A DNA stretch of 64,000 nucleotides, from positions 1,488,001 through 1,552,000 of the forward strand of contig NZ_CP012673.1 of the NCBI RefSeq assembly GCF_002950945.1. Direction: 5' to 3'. Positions 6,935-18,362 of the stretch are shown here, one piece after another. The notes beneath the pieces were generated by a model. It searched no databases. It was not told the DNA's origin and saw nothing but the letters and a program-made list of their open reading frames with translations. Numbering within the stretch: the first letter of the stretch is position 1; the number at the start of each line of letters is the position of its first letter. The DNA comes from Sorangium cellulosum (GTDB lineage Bacteria > Myxococcota_A > Polyangia > Polyangiales > Polyangiaceae). Made by a program: the position numbers and the translations under genes.

Positions 6935-9295
6935 ATGGTTGACCTGCCCTCCACATCCGACACCATCCTTGCCTCCGGCCACCCTGCTGGCGCCGATCAC
7001 GCCTCCAGGTCGTCAGGAGCGGGCTCGGGTGACGCGGCCGCTGCGAAGCCCGGCGCGAGCGCCGGGCCGGCGAGCGGCCCGGTGTCGATCCCGGCCGCCG
7101 CGGGGTCGATCCCGATCGAGGGCGATCCGGCGCATTACCTGAACCGGGAGCTCTCGTGGCTCGAGTTCAACGCGCGGGTGCTCGCTGAGGCGAGCGCGCC
7201 CGAGGTCCCGCTGTTCGAGCGCCTCAAGTTCCTGAGCATCTTCTTCTCCAACCTCGACGAGTTCTTCATGGTGCGCGTCGCGGGCCTCCAGGCGCAGACG
7301 CAGCGCACGATCGCGGAGGTCCCGCCGGACGGGCTCACGCCGCACGAGCAGCTCGTGGCGATCAGCGGCCGGGTGCACGCGCTCGTCGACGAGGCGTACC
7401 GCCTGTGGAACGTCGATGTGATCCCCGCGCTCAAGCGCGCCGGCATCGTGATCGTCCGCCCGGAAGAGCTCGACGCGACCGAGCTCGGCGCGCTCGACGA
7501 GCGGTTCCGCACGGACATCTTCCCGATCCTCACCCCGCTCGCGATCGATCCGGGGCACCCGTTCCCGCACCTGCGCAACAAGATGATCAACCTCGGGATC
7601 ATGTTCTCCCGGGAGCACGAGGCGCAGGAGCCGGGCTTCGCGGTCATCCAGGTGCCGCCGATGCTGAGCCGGCTGATGAAGGTCCGCGTGGACGGCGCGA
7701 CGCGCGCGTTCGTGCTGCTCGAGGACGTGATCGCCCGGCACGTGAAGGACTTCTTCCCTTCGGGGAGGCTGCGGGGCACGTACCCCTTCCGCGTCACCCG
7801 GAACTGGGACCTCGAGATCGACGAAGAGGAGGGCGAGGACCTCCTGGAGACGATCCAGGCCGAGCTCCGCCGGCGCGACCGCGGCAACGCCGTGCGGGTC
7901 GAGATCGGCATCGGCGAGGGCGCCGGCACCTCGGTCCAGCGGCTCTGCCGCGCGCTCAACGTCGACTCGGCGCTCGCCGTGTACCGGGTGCCGGGGCCGC
8001 TCCACATCGCCGACCTCATGGGCATCGTCGCGGACGACGAGCGCCGCGAATACCGCGACGAGCCGTTCTCGCCGCAGGTCCCGCCGCTCTTCCGCGACGT
8101 CGAGGACATCTTCGCGGTCATCCGGGAGCAGGACGTGCTCCTGCACCACCCGTACGAGTCGTTCGACCCCGTCGCCGAGTTCGTCTCCCGCGCGGCCGAC
8201 GACCCGAACGTGCTCGCGATCAAGCAGACGCTCTACCGGACGGGCGGCGACTCCCCGATCCTGAAGGCGCTCGCCCGCGCGGCCGAGAGCGGCAAGCAGG
8301 TGACGGCGATCGTCGAGCTGAAGGCGCGGTTCGACGAGGCGAGCAACATCCAGTGGGCGAGGATGCTCGAGCAGAGCGGCGTCCAGGTGATCTACGGCCT
8401 GCTCGGGCTGAAGACGCACGCGAAGGCGCTGCTCGTCGTGCGGCGCGAGAAGGACAAGCTCCGCCGCTACGTGCACCTCTCGACGGGCAACTACAACCCG
8501 CAGACCGCCCGGCTCTACACCGACATCGGCCTGTTCACGGCGAACCGGGAGATCGGCGAGGACATGACGTCGCTCTTCAACCTGCTGACGGGCTACAGCG
8601 CGCCGCCCAGGTGGAACCGGCTCCTCGTGGCGCCGCTCGGCCTGCACGAGGCGGTGCTGGGCTTCATCGCCCGCGAGGCGGCGCACGCGCGGGCGGGGCG
8701 CAAGGCGGAGATCGTGGCGCAGATGAACGCGCTCGTGGACGTCGACGTCATCGACGCGCTCTACGCGGCGTCGCAGGCGGGCGTCGACATCAAGCTCGCC
8801 GTGCGCGGCATCTGCTGCCTCCGGCCGGGCATCCCGGGCCTGTCGGAGCGGATCCAGGTGCGCGCGGTCATCGACCGGTTCCTCGAGCACAAGCGCCTGT
8901 TCCGGTTCGCGAACGGCGGCAACGAGGAGATCTACATGTCGAGCGCCGACTGGATGCCGCGCAACTTCCACCGCCGCGTCGAGGTGATGATCCCGATCCT
9001 CGAGCCCGCCATCCGCGCGCGCGTGGACGACATGCTGAACACCGTGACCTCCGACACGATGAAGACGTGGGAGCTCGCGAGCGACGGCAGCTACCACCGG
9101 CTCCCGCAGACCCCTGGCGCTCCCCAGGTGCGCTCGCAGCAGCGCTTCATCGAGCTCGCGCGCGAGCGGGTGAAGCTCAGCGATCCGCTGGCGCGCGGCG
9201 GCGGGCGCTTCCACATCCTCCGCGTGCCCGTGAGCCCGGCCGACGGAGAGTCCCGCCACCGCAAGAACGTCAAGAAGAAGAAGGGCCTCCCCTGA
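6935..9295 (+). CDS. ppk1: Polyphosphate kinase 1
   Basis: Reversibly polymerises the ATP gamma-phosphate into inorganic polyphosphate. 786 residues, longer than the usual 690-740 because of an Ala/Gly/Ser-rich N-terminal extension of about 65 residues and a basic tail ending in KKKK. The core is typical: YLNRELSWLEFN, SNLDEFFMVRVA, the head-domain segment, IKQTLYRTGGDSPI, and the catalytic His region YVHLSTGNYNPQTARLYTD. The ATG at 6935 has GGAG 11 bases upstream. Divergent from panC-tmk. PPK1 matters for stress and development in myxobacteria. Confidence 0.97.
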   Translation: MVDLPSTSDTILASGHPAGADHASRSSGAGSGDAAAAKPGASAGPASGPVSIPAAAGSIPIEGDPAHYLNRELSWLEFNARVLAEASAPEVPLFERLKFLSIFFSNLDEFFMVRVAGLQAQTQRTIAEVPPDGLTPHEQLVAISGRVHALVDEAYRLWNVDVIPALKRAGIVIVRPEELDATELGALDERFRTDIFPILTPLAIDPGHPFPHLRNKMINLGIMFSREHEAQEPGFAVIQVPPMLSRLMKVRVDGATRAFVLLEDVIARHVKDFFPSGRLRGTYPFRVTRNWDLEIDEEEGEDLLETIQAELRRRDRGNAVRVEIGIGEGAGTSVQRLCRALNVDSALAVYRVPGPLHIADLMGIVADDERREYRDEPFSPQVPPLFRDVEDIFAVIREQDVLLHHPYESFDPVAEFVSRAADDPNVLAIKQTLYRTGGDSPILKALARAAESGKQVTAIVELKARFDEASNIQWARMLEQSGVQVIYGLLGLKTHAKALLVVRREKDKLRRYVHLSTGNYNPQTARLYTDIGLFTANREIGEDMTSLFNLLTGYSAPPRWNRLLVAPLGLHEAVLGFIAREAAHARAGRKAEIVAQMNALVDVDVIDALYAASQAGVDIKLAVRGICCLRPGIPGLSERIQVRAVIDRFLEHKRLFRFANGGNEEIYMSSADWMPRNFHRRVEVMIPILEPAIRARVDDMLNTVTSDTMKTWELASDGSYHRLPQTPGAPQVRSQQRFIELARERVKLSDPLARGGGRFHILRVPVSPADGESRHRKNVKKKKGLP

Positions 9296-9307
9296 ACGCG
9301 CCGCCCG

Positions 9308-9344
9308 CCGGTCCGCCGGCAGGCCGCGCGCGCGCCGGGACCGG
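9308..9344. terminator. Hairpin between ppk1 and the convergent envelope gene
   Basis: CCGGTCC (9308-9314) pairs with GGACCGG (9338-9344) around a GC-rich loop. It sits in the 67-bp gap between two convergent genes and lacks a T-run. A bidirectional terminator is the plausible reading. Confidence 0.4.
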
Positions 9345-9362
9345 GGGAGGGGCGCGCCTCGC

Positions 9363-10172
9363 TCAGAACTGCATCTGCAGCGCGGTGGAGCCGGGGCCGA
9401 CCGAGAGCGAGACCTGCGCGGGCGCCTCGGGCTGCTGCTCGCCCGGGGCCGGCACCTTCTTTCCGCCCATGACCCAGAGCGGGATGCCGGCGGCCATCAT
9501 GAGGCCGCCCGCCACGGAGACGATCACGCCGGCGACCTGGAGGGGCTCGTCGGTCCGTGTCTCGCAGATGCTCGTGTAGCCGCCGTAATCGCAGTAGATC
9601 TCGTAGCGGTTGCTCGCGGACGCGAGCAGCCCGCTGCCCGTGAAGAACGCGGCGGCGCCGCCGAGGGTGAGAGCGATGCCTCCCAGCATCATGCTCTTGT
9701 TCTTCCGCTGCAGCGGGGTGGGGGGCGACGCGGGCGGGAGCTCCTGCGGCGTGGGGTAGTAGCCCGGCGGGGGCGGGTAGTAGGCGCTGCCATAGGGCGC
9801 GTAGCCGCCCTGGTAACCCGGCGGCGGGTAGCCCGGGGGCGGATAACCCGGCGCGGCGCCCGGCGCGGCCGCGGGGCCCTGCGGCGGCGCAGGTTGCGGC
9901 GCCGCGGCCCCGCCGGGCGCCGGGGGAGCGCCGCCGGGCGGCGGGGCGGCCAGCGGCGCCGTGGCGCCCGCGGGCTGCGCGGAAGCGCCGCCGGGCTGCG
10001 TGGGCGACCCCGCCGGAGGCTGTCGTTGCGGCGCCGGTTGCGCGGCCGCCGTCCCTGCAGCGAGCAGGCCGGAGAGCGCGACGCCGAGCGGCAGAGCGAG
10101 CGCGCGCCGGCCGGCGAGCGGCTTGCGGCGCGGCGTTCGGGCGGCGTCGGGCAAAGCAATCAAGCGGGGCAT
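9363..10172 (-). CDS. Pro/Ala/Tyr-rich exported membrane protein, function unknown
   Basis: A 269-residue protein. The N-terminus has an Arg-rich region then a hydrophobic stretch ending AAGTAAAQ, a likely signal peptide. Residues about 45-150 are low-complexity Pro/Gly/Ala with several PPPGYPPPGY-type repeats. Two hydrophobic segments follow (MMLGGIALTLGGAAAFFTG and VAGVIVSVAGGLMMAAG) separated by a loop with two Cys. Proteins with this Pro-rich plus two-helix layout recur in myxobacteria without assigned function. It lies 16 bp downstream of the gene at 10189, so the two are probably co-transcribed. Confidence 0.72.
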   Translation of the reverse strand: MPRLIALPDAARTPRRKPLAGRRALALPLGVALSGLLAAGTAAAQPAPQRQPPAGSPTQPGGASAQPAGATAPLAAPPPGGAPPAPGGAAAPQPAPPQGPAAAPGAAPGYPPPGYPPPGYQGGYAPYGSAYYPPPPGYYPTPQELPPASPPTPLQRKNKSMMLGGIALTLGGAAAFFTGSGLLASASNRYEIYCDYGGYTSICETRTDEPLQVAGVIVSVAGGLMMAAGIPLWVMGGKKVPAPGEQQPEAPAQVSLSVGPGSTALQMQF

Positions 10173-10188
10173 CTCGGTCGTCCTTTCC

Positions 10189-11007
10189 TCATCGCGGCGG
10201 GTTCGGTGCTTCGGGGGGCGCCTCGGCGGGCTTCGGCGCCGGCTCCGGAGGCGGCTCGGCTCCGGGCGGCTGCGGCGTCGCCTCGGCCGGCGCGGACGCC
10301 GGCGTCGGGGCCTTCGCCGGCCTCTTCGGCGGCGAGGCAGTTGCGCGCGGCGCAGCGCTGTCCGCGGCGCGCGGCGAGGCGGCTGCGCGCGGCGCGGCGC
10401 TGTCCGCGGCGCGCGGCGAGGCGGCTGCGCGCGGCGCGGCGCTGTTCGTGGCTGCGGCGCTCGCCGGCGTGCCCGCGGCCGCTTCGGCTGTGACGATCGT
10501 GGGCGGCGACGAATCGACCGGAGGGCCCGGCGGCGGATCGCTCGCCTCGCGCGGCGCGGCGGGCTCCGGGAGCGCGGGCTCCGCTGCGGCGCGCGGCTGC
10601 GGCGCGGGAGCGTCTCGTGTCGGCTCCTCGCCCTCGGCGCGCTGCGGAGCGCGCGGGGACTGCGCGGCGAACACGATCACGGCGGCGAGCGCCACGAGGC
10701 CGAGGAACAGGAGCAGCACGCGGTTGCCTCGCGCCTTCGCCCGCGCGGGCTCCACGCCCTTCCGGCCGGCAGCCGAGCGCGCCGGCGCGGCGAGCGCGGC
10801 GTCGTCGCGGCGGCTCCTGGCTGGCGGATCGAGGCGCGCACCGGCGGGCTCTCGTCCGACCTCGCTGCCCGCGCCGCTCCGGCTCGACGTGGGCACCGCG
10901 ACGGCCGCCTCCGCCTCCGCGCGGGACAAAGTTGCTGCTGCGACGCCATGGTCCGGCGCCTTCCGTCGGCTTCCTCTGCGCTGGGCGCGTGAAAGCTTCT
11001 TCGCCAC
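10189..11007 (-). CDS. Single-pass membrane protein with an Ala/Pro repeat tail
   Basis: A 272-residue protein if the GTG at 11007 (MAKKLSRAQRR) is used. The frame is open much further upstream, but that part is an Arg-rich shadow. One transmembrane helix lies at about residues 97-114 (VLLLFLGLVALAAVIVF) after a basic cytoplasmic region. The remaining 150 residues are Ala/Pro-rich and include a 14-residue repeat (AAPRAAASPRAADS) in 2.6 copies. It resembles TonB-like or SPOR-less spacer proteins but shows no binding domain. No strong ribosome site is seen, so the start is uncertain. Confidence 0.6.
   Translation of the reverse strand: MAKKLSRAQRRGSRRKAPDHGVAAATLSRAEAEAAVAVPTSSRSGAGSEVGREPAGARLDPPARSRRDDAALAAPARSAAGRKGVEPARAKARGNRVLLLFLGLVALAAVIVFAAQSPRAPQRAEGEEPTRDAPAPQPRAAAEPALPEPAAPREASDPPPGPPVDSSPPTIVTAEAAAGTPASAAATNSAAPRAAASPRAADSAAPRAAASPRAADSAAPRATASPPKRPAKAPTPASAPAEATPQPPGAEPPPEPAPKPAEAPPEAPNPPR
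10337..10446. repeat. 42-bp tandem repeat, 2.6 copies, inside a gene
   Basis: Units begin at 10337, 10379 and 10421. Copies 1 and 2 differ at only three bases. The unit is 14 codons, so copy-number change keeps the frame and alters only the length of the Ala/Pro tail of the membrane protein. Confidence 0.85.
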
Positions 11008-11327
11008 GCAGCGACCGTACCGAACAGCAGCCGGCCCGCCAAGAGCCGCGGGCGCGCGCCGGCCGTCCGCATCGTGCCGCGCCGGCTGCGGCCGCCGCGG
11101 CGGAAGGTGCGGCGGTTCATGTTGCGAACGGGCGCCTCCTCGGCCATCGTCCGGTCCTCCTCGCCGCCCTGCACGCCGCGGGCGAGCTCGTCGCGGGGTC
11201 CACAAAAAGGCGCATTCAGGCTGCGGTCAGCGCATCCAGCACGAACGGGTGTCATCCCCGCTTGACATGAATTCGCTCCTGGGTATCCTGCGCGTCCCCA
11301 TCCCTCAGGTGGAAATTCCGCGTCTCT
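11008..11327 (+). promoter_or_regulatory. Upstream region and sigma70-type promoter of rpsL
   Basis: This 320-bp region between the divergent membrane gene and rpsL holds no supported gene. It contains TTGACA at 11262-11267, a 16-bp spacer and TATCCT at 11284-11289, which predicts transcription from about 11296. AGGTGGAA before the rpsL ATG is the ribosome site, at rather long spacing (about 13-14 bases). Confidence 0.75.
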
Positions 11328-11726
11328 ATGCCGACCATCAGCCAGCTCATCCGCCAAGGCCGCGAGGCCGCCCGCTACAAGACGGCCTCTCCTGCGCTCA
11401 AGTCCTGCCCGCAGCGGCGAGGCGTGTGCGTCCGTGTTTATACCACGACGCCGAAGAAGCCCAACTCGGCGCTCCGCAAGGTCTGCCGCGTCAGGCTGAG
11501 CAACCAGATGGAAGTGACGAGCTACATCCCCGGCGAGGGGCACAACCTGCAGGAGCACTCGGTCGTCCTCATCCGTGGCGGCCGTGTGAAGGACCTGCCG
11601 GGCGTGCGTTACCACGTCGTCCGCGGCACGCTCGACGCGTCCGGGGCCGCCGGGCCGAGCTCCACCAACAAAGCGACCCGCAACCGCAAGCGCTCGAAGT
11701 ACGGCGTGAAGCGCCCGAAGGCCTGA
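11328..11726 (+). CDS. rpsL: 30S ribosomal protein S12
   Basis: Decoding-centre protein of the small subunit. 132 residues. The two loops where streptomycin-resistance mutations arise are wild-type: [14 protein letters not shown] and [13 protein letters not shown]. It differs from the usual 123-124-residue form by about eight extra residues just before the C-terminal [10 protein letters not shown] (region [18 protein letters not shown]). First gene of the str cluster behind a good promoter; rpsG follows after 29 bp. Confidence 0.98.
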   Translation: MPTISQLIRQGREAARYKTASPALKSCPQRRGVCVRVYTTTPKKPNSALRKVCRVRLSNQMEVTSYIPGEGHNLQEHSVVLIRGGRVKDLPGVRYHVVRGTLDASGAAGPSSTNKATRNRKRSKYGVKRPKA

Positions 11727-11755
11727 TCGGGCGATAGCCGAGCAGAGGAACGAAG

Positions 11756-12226
11756 ATGCCCCGTCGTCGCGAAGTCCCGAAGCGGAAGATCATTCCGGAC
11801 CCGAAGTACAAGGACAAGCTCGTCGCCAAGTTCACGAACTCCCTGATGCAGTCGGGCAAGAAGGCGACCGCCGAGGGGATCCTCTACGGCGCGTTCGACA
11901 TCGTGCGCGACCGCTTCAAGGAGGAGCCGATCGACGTCTTCCGGAAGGCGCTCGACAACGTGAAGCCGAAGCTCGAGGTGAAGAGCCGGCGCGTCGGCGG
12001 CGCGACCTACCAGGTCCCCGTCGAGGTCCGGCCCGAGCGCCGCGTCGCCCTGGCGATGCGCTGGCTCGTCACCTACTCGCGCGGCCGCGGCGAGAAGACG
12101 ATGCGCGAGCGGCTCGCCGCCGAGCTCGTCGACGCGGCGCAGAACCGCGGCAACGCGGTCAAGAAGCGCGACGACACGCACAAGATGGCGGAGGCCAACA
12201 AGGCGTTCGCCCACTACCGGTGGTAG
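11756..12226 (+). CDS. rpsG: 30S ribosomal protein S7
   Basis: Primary 16S rRNA 3'-domain binder and assembly initiator. 156 residues, the normal length. Family signatures include [10 protein letters not shown] at the N-terminus, [39 protein letters not shown], and the C-terminal [11 protein letters not shown]. Preceded by AGAGGAACGAAG as ribosome site. A strong intrinsic terminator follows 13 bp after the stop, so the unit may end here despite the str gene order continuing. Confidence 0.98.
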   Translation: MPRRREVPKRKIIPDPKYKDKLVAKFTNSLMQSGKKATAEGILYGAFDIVRDRFKEEPIDVFRKALDNVKPKLEVKSRRVGGATYQVPVEVRPERRVALAMRWLVTYSRGRGEKTMRERLAAELVDAAQNRGNAVKKRDDTHKMAEANKAFAHYRW

Positions 12227-12238
12227 GTTCCTGCACCG

Positions 12239-12276
12239 CCAGCGCAGATCCTGGATCTGCGCTGGTTCGTTCGTTT
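12239..12276 (+). terminator. Intrinsic terminator after rpsG
   Basis: CCAGCGCAGATCC (12239-12251) is perfectly complementary to GGATCTGCGCTGG (12253-12265), and a T-rich TTCGTTCGTTT follows. It is the strongest terminator-like structure in the window and separates rpsL-rpsG from fusA. Confidence 0.85.
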
Positions 12277-12338
12277 CACGCCCCACCCATCAGGCGAGGA
12301 GTCGCGTAGAGCGAGATGGCAACGTCGACATAAGGATC

Positions 12339-12478
12339 GGGTTACAGAGCCGGTCTCGAGGGAGCGCGACAGCGCTCCACCTCGCTAGACCTCAAAAAGC
12401 TGCTGCTGTACCCCGACACCCTCTCCAGGTTCAAAGTGCCCGCCATACGGAGGCGGGCCGGGCTGGAGAGGGTGTTTT
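12339..12478 (+). promoter_or_regulatory. Structured RNA leader with terminator-like hairpin upstream of fusA
   Basis: This 140-base segment folds into two nested modules. Module 1: GGGTTACAG (12339-12347) with CTGTACCC (12406-12413, one bulge); inside it GGTCT/AGACC (12352-12356 with 12387-12391), CGAGG/CCTCG (12357-12361 with 12380-12384) and GAGCGC/GCGCTC (12362-12367 with 12372-12377). Module 2: a 13-bp stem, 12416-12428 with 12463-12475, capped by GCCCGCC/GGCGGGC (12438-12444 with 12452-12458) and followed by TTT. It ends 81 bases before the fusA start. It looks like an attenuation-type leader; no known riboswitch or ribosomal-protein leader class is recognised. A mobile palindromic element is the main alternative. 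Confidence 0.7.
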
Positions 12479-12559
12479 GCATCCTGCGACCGGAGCTCTC
12501 ACCCCACGCATCGCAACGACCAACCCGACGGAAACGACGGAAACGACGGAGAAGACCAA

Positions 12560-14674
<2,115 letters not shown>

Positions 14675-14683
14675 GAAGACGCC

Positions 14684-15874
14684 ATGGCCAAGGAGAAATT
14701 CACTCGTACGAAGCCGCACGTGAACGTGGGCACCATCGGTCACATCGACCACGGCAAGACCACGCTCACGGCGGCGCTCGTCAAGGTGCAGTCGAAGCGC
14801 CAGCTGGCGAAGGCGATCTCGTACGCCGATATCGCGAAGGGCGGGACGGTCCGTGACGAGACCAAGACGGTGACCATCGCGGCCGCGCACGTGGAGTACG
14901 AGTCGGAGAAGCGCCACTACGCGCACGTCGACTGTCCCGGGCACGCCGACTACATCAAGAACATGATCACCGGCGCGGCGCAGATGGACGGGGCGATCCT
15001 CGTCGTGTCGTCGCTCGACAGCGTGATGCCGCAGACGCGCGAGCACGTGCTGCTCGCCCGGCAGGTCGGCCTGAACCACATCGTCGTCTTCCTCAACAAG
15101 TGCGACGCGGTGGACGACCCGGAGATGCTCGACCTCGTCGAGATGGAGGTCCGCGAGCTCCTGTCGAAGTACAAGTTCGACGGCGACAACGCGCCGGTCG
15201 TCCGCGGCGCGTCGCTGCCGGCGCTCCAGGGCGACCCGAAGTGGGAGGCGACGATCCAGCAGCTGCTCGACGCCCTCGACAGCTACATCCCGGAGCCGGT
15301 CCGCGACATCGACAAGCCGTTCCTGATGGCGATCGAGGACGTGTTCTCGATCAAGGGCCGCGGCACCGTGGCCACGGGCCGCATCGAGCGCGGCGTGATC
15401 AAGGTCGGCGACGAGGTCCAGATCATCGGCTTCAAGGACACGAAGAAGTCGGTCGTGACCGGCGTCGAGATGTTCCGCAAGCTCCTCGACCAGGGGCAGG
15501 CGGGCGACAACGTCGGGTGCCTGCTGCGCGGGATCGAGAAGGAAGAGATCGAGCGCGGCCAGGTGCTCGCGAAGCCCGGGTCGATCACGCCGCACACGAA
15601 GTTCACCGGTGAGGTGTACGTCCTCAAGAAGGAGGAGGGCGGGCGCCACACGCCGTTCTTCACCAACTACCGGCCGCAGTTCTACATCCGCACGACGGAC
15701 GTGACCGGCACGGTGAACCTCCCCGAGGGGGTGAAGATGGTGATGCCGGGCGACAACATCACGGTAACGGTCGAGCTCATCGCCCCGGTCGCGCTGGAGG
15801 AGCAGATGCGCTTCGCCATCCGCGAGGGCGGCAAGACGGTGGGCGCCGGCGTCGTCACCAAGATCCTCGCGTAG
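14684..15874 (+). CDS. tuf: Elongation factor Tu with atypical switch I
   Basis: Delivers aminoacyl-tRNA to the ribosome. 396 residues, normal length. The P-loop GHIDHGKT (19-26), DCPGHAD (83-89, with the catalytic His), NKCD and the C-terminal domains are canonical. The effector loop is not: instead of the near-universal PEEK/RxRGITI it reads [16 protein letters not shown] (50-65), keeping only the Mg-coordinating Thr (T64). The usual ADGPMPQT reads LDSVMPQT. The rest is full length and well conserved, so it is functional rather than decayed. It sits between fusA and rpsJ, the normal place. Confidence 0.96.
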   Translation: MAKEKFTRTKPHVNVGTIGHIDHGKTTLTAALVKVQSKRQLAKAISYADIAKGGTVRDETKTVTIAAAHVEYESEKRHYAHVDCPGHADYIKNMITGAAQMDGAILVVSSLDSVMPQTREHVLLARQVGLNHIVVFLNKCDAVDDPEMLDLVEMEVRELLSKYKFDGDNAPVVRGASLPALQGDPKWEATIQQLLDALDSYIPEPVRDIDKPFLMAIEDVFSIKGRGTVATGRIERGVIKVGDEVQIIGFKDTKKSVVTGVEMFRKLLDQGQAGDNVGCLLRGIEKEEIERGQVLAKPGSITPHTKFTGEVYVLKKEEGGRHTPFFTNYRPQFYIRTTDVTGTVNLPEGVKMVMPGDNITVTVELIAPVALEEQMRFAIREGGKTVGAGVVTKILA

Positions 15875-15884
15875 GAAGAGCACC

Positions 15885-16196
<312 letters not shown>

Positions 16197-16209
16197 GAGT
16201 CCAGGTACC

Positions 16210-16833
16210 ATGAAGGTTACCGTTTACAACCTCAAGCGGGAGCAGGTCGGGGAGCTCGACCTCTCGGACGAGGTCTTCGGGACCGAGGTGAAAGAGCACC
16301 TCTTTTACGAGGTCGTGAAGGCGCAGCTCGCGTCCCGCCGCTCGGGCACCAAGGCCACGAAGGAGCGGAGCGCGGTCGCCGGCTCCACGAAGAAGCTCTA
16401 TCGCCAGAAGGGCACCGGCCGGGCCCGCCAGGGCTCGATCCGCGCGCCGCACCACGCGGGCGGCGGCATGGCCCACGCCCTGGAGCCGAAGGACTGGTCG
16501 TACCGGCCGCCCCGCAAGGTGCGCATCGGCGCCCTGAAGAGCGCGCTCTCCCTCTTCGCGAAGGAGGGCCGGCTCATCGTGCTCGACAGCCTGGAGGTCC
16601 CCGAGATCAAGACCAAGGCGCTCGTCGCGACGCTCACGACGCTGCAGGCGGATCGGAAGTCGCTCGTGGTCGACACGGCCGGGAACGAGAAGCTGGTGAA
16701 GAGCCTCCGCAACCTGGAGAACCACCAGTACCTGCCGCCGGAGGGGGTCAACGTCTACGACCTCCTCAGGCACGACCACCTCATCGTCTCGAGGGACGCC
16801 GCCAAGGCGCTCGAGGCGCGTTGCCTTCGCTAG
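16210..16833 (+). CDS. rplD: 50S ribosomal protein L4
   Basis: 23S rRNA-binding protein lining the exit tunnel; in some bacteria it also represses the S10 operon. 207 residues, typical. Recognised by the tunnel loop KLYRQKGTGRARQGSIRAPHHAGGG (split here: YRQKGTGRARQG then APHHAGGG) and the C-terminal NVYDLLRHDHLIVSRDA. Only 13 bp follow rpsJ, leaving no room for rplC, which normally lies between them. Ribosome site AGGAGTCC. Confidence 0.97.
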   Translation: MKVTVYNLKREQVGELDLSDEVFGTEVKEHLFYEVVKAQLASRRSGTKATKERSAVAGSTKKLYRQKGTGRARQGSIRAPHHAGGGMAHALEPKDWSYRPPRKVRIGALKSALSLFAKEGRLIVLDSLEVPEIKTKALVATLTTLQADRKSLVVDTAGNEKLVKSLRNLENHQYLPPEGVNVYDLLRHDHLIVSRDAAKALEARCLR

Positions 16834-16848
16834 TCAGGGGAGACCGAC

Positions 16849-17145
16849 ATGCAGCCCGAGCAGATCATCCGCCGGCCCATCATCCTCACGGAGAAGTCGA
16901 GCCGGCTCCGCGACCAAGGCAACAAGGTCATTTTTGAGGTTCGCCGCGAGGCGAACAAGATCCAGATCAAGGACGCCATCCAGACGCTCTTCAAGGTGGG
17001 CGTGGTGGGTGTGAACACCCTGATCATGCGCGGCAAGGAAAAGCGTATGGGGCGCGGCTACGCGAAGCTGCGCAATTGGAAGAAGGCGATCGTCACCCTC
17101 AAGGAGGGCGACGAGATCCAGTTCTTCGACGAGAAGGCGGAGTAG
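16849..17145 (+). CDS. rplW: 50S ribosomal protein L23
   Basis: Exit-tunnel rim protein that docks trigger factor and SRP. 98 residues, typical. Family features: [52 protein letters not shown] and a C-terminal EGDEIQFF. Fifteen bp after rplD with AGGGGAGA as ribosome site. Confidence 0.97.
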   Translation: MQPEQIIRRPIILTEKSSRLRDQGNKVIFEVRREANKIQIKDAIQTLFKVGVVGVNTLIMRGKEKRMGRGYAKLRNWKKAIVTLKEGDEIQFFDEKAE

Positions 17146-17147
17146 CC

Positions 17148-17978
17148 ATGGGTATCAGATCCTTCAAGCCGACCTCGCCCGCGCGGCGTTACTACTCGGT
17201 CAGCGATTTCAAGGAGATCACGAAGACCGAGCCCGAGCGGTCGCTCCTGGAGCAGCAGACGTCGACCGGCGGCCGGAACAACAACGGCCGGATCACGTCG
17301 CGGTTCCGCGGCGGCGGCCACAAGCAGCGGTACCGGATCATCGACTTCCGGCGCGACAAGATCGGCGTCCCGGCGAAGGTCGCGGCGATCGAGTACGATC
17401 CGAACCGGACGGCGCGGATCGCGCTCCTGCACTACGTCGACGGCGAGAAGCGCTACATCCTCGCGCCCGACGGGCTCGCGGTGGGCGCGACGCTGCTCGC
17501 CAGCCGGAACGCGGACATCAAGCCGGGCAACAGCCTGACCCTCCGCTTCATCCCGCCTGGCACCTCGATCCACAACGTCGAGGTCAAGAAGGGCAAGGGC
17601 GGTCAGCTCGTGCGCTCGGCCGGCGTCGCCGCCCAGCTCATGGCGAAGGACGGCGACTACGCGCAGGTGCGGCTCCCGAGCGGCGAGATCCGCAAGGTGC
17701 ACCTCGATTGCCGCGCCACGATCGGGCAGGTGTCGAACTCCGACCACGCGAACATCAGCCTCGGCAAGGCGGGGCGCTCGCGCTGGCTCGGGAGGCGGCC
17801 GCACAACCGCGGCGTTACCATGAACCCGGTCGATCACCCGATGGGCGGTGGTGAGGGCCGGACGAGCGGCGGGCGCCACCCGTGCTCGCCCTGGGGGCAG
17901 CTCGCCAAGGGGCTCAAGACGCGCAACAACAAGCGCACCGACGGGATGATCGTCCGGCGGCGCGGGACCAAGGGTTAG
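17148..17978 (+). CDS. rplB: 50S ribosomal protein L2
   Basis: Core large-subunit protein near the peptidyl-transferase centre. 276 residues, typical. Starts [14 protein letters not shown]; contains [15 protein letters not shown], the conserved [17 protein letters not shown] near the C-terminus with the functionally important His, and a basic tail. The ATG at 17148 lies two bases after the rplW stop, so translation is probably coupled. Confidence 0.98.
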   Translation: MGIRSFKPTSPARRYYSVSDFKEITKTEPERSLLEQQTSTGGRNNNGRITSRFRGGGHKQRYRIIDFRRDKIGVPAKVAAIEYDPNRTARIALLHYVDGEKRYILAPDGLAVGATLLASRNADIKPGNSLTLRFIPPGTSIHNVEVKKGKGGQLVRSAGVAAQLMAKDGDYAQVRLPSGEIRKVHLDCRATIGQVSNSDHANISLGKAGRSRWLGRRPHNRGVTMNPVDHPMGGGEGRTSGGRHPCSPWGQLAKGLKTRNNKRTDGMIVRRRGTKG

Positions 17979-17980
17979 TC

Positions 17981-18283
17981 ATGCCGAGGAGCATCAAGAA
18001 GGGCCCCTTCATCGACGGTCACCTGCTGGAGAAGATCCAGGCAGCCCAGGCGACCAACGCGAAGAAGGTCATCAAGACGTGGTCGCGCCGCTCGACGATC
18101 CTGCCCGAGTCGGTCGGCCTGACGTTCGCCGTGCACAACGGGCGGAAGTTCGTCCCCGTGTTCGTGACCGAGAACATGGTCGGCCACAAGCTGGGCGAGT
18201 TCGCGCCGACGCGCACGTTCCACGGCCACTCCGGCGACAAGAAGTCCAAGGTCTCCAAGGGCGGCCCTGGCGGCGGTCGCTGA
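17981..18283 (+). CDS. rpsS: 30S ribosomal protein S19
   Basis: Small-subunit head protein contacting S13 and tRNA. 100 residues, slightly longer than usual through a Lys/Gly-rich tail. Signatures: [52 protein letters not shown] and PTRTFHGH. Two bases after rplB. It is the last gene of the block: rplV, rpsC and the rest of S10/spc do not follow, and a terminator hairpin and a convergent gene do. Confidence 0.98.
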   Translation: MPRSIKKGPFIDGHLLEKIQAAQATNAKKVIKTWSRRSTILPESVGLTFAVHNGRKFVPVFVTENMVGHKLGEFAPTRTFHGHSGDKKSKVSKGGPGGGR

Positions 18284-18313
18284 CCGCTCGCGGCCATCGC
18301 GACAGCATCGGGA

Positions 18314-18356
18314 GGCGGGCGGGATCGCGAGGAGCGGTCCCGCCCGTCTACCTTTT
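18314..18356. terminator. Intrinsic terminator after rpsS
   Basis: GGCGGGCGGGA (18314-18324) pairs with TCCCGCCCGTC (18338-18348) over 11 bp with one G-U, and TTTT follows at 18353-18356. It ends the truncated ribosomal cluster just before a convergent gene. Confidence 0.82.
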
Positions 18357-18362
18357 GGGGCG

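Noticed and set aside
12339..12478. tRNA or selenocysteine tRNA within the fusA leader
   Set aside because: GGTTCAAAG looks like a T-loop, but no five-base T-stem, acceptor stem or anticodon arm fits around it on either strand.
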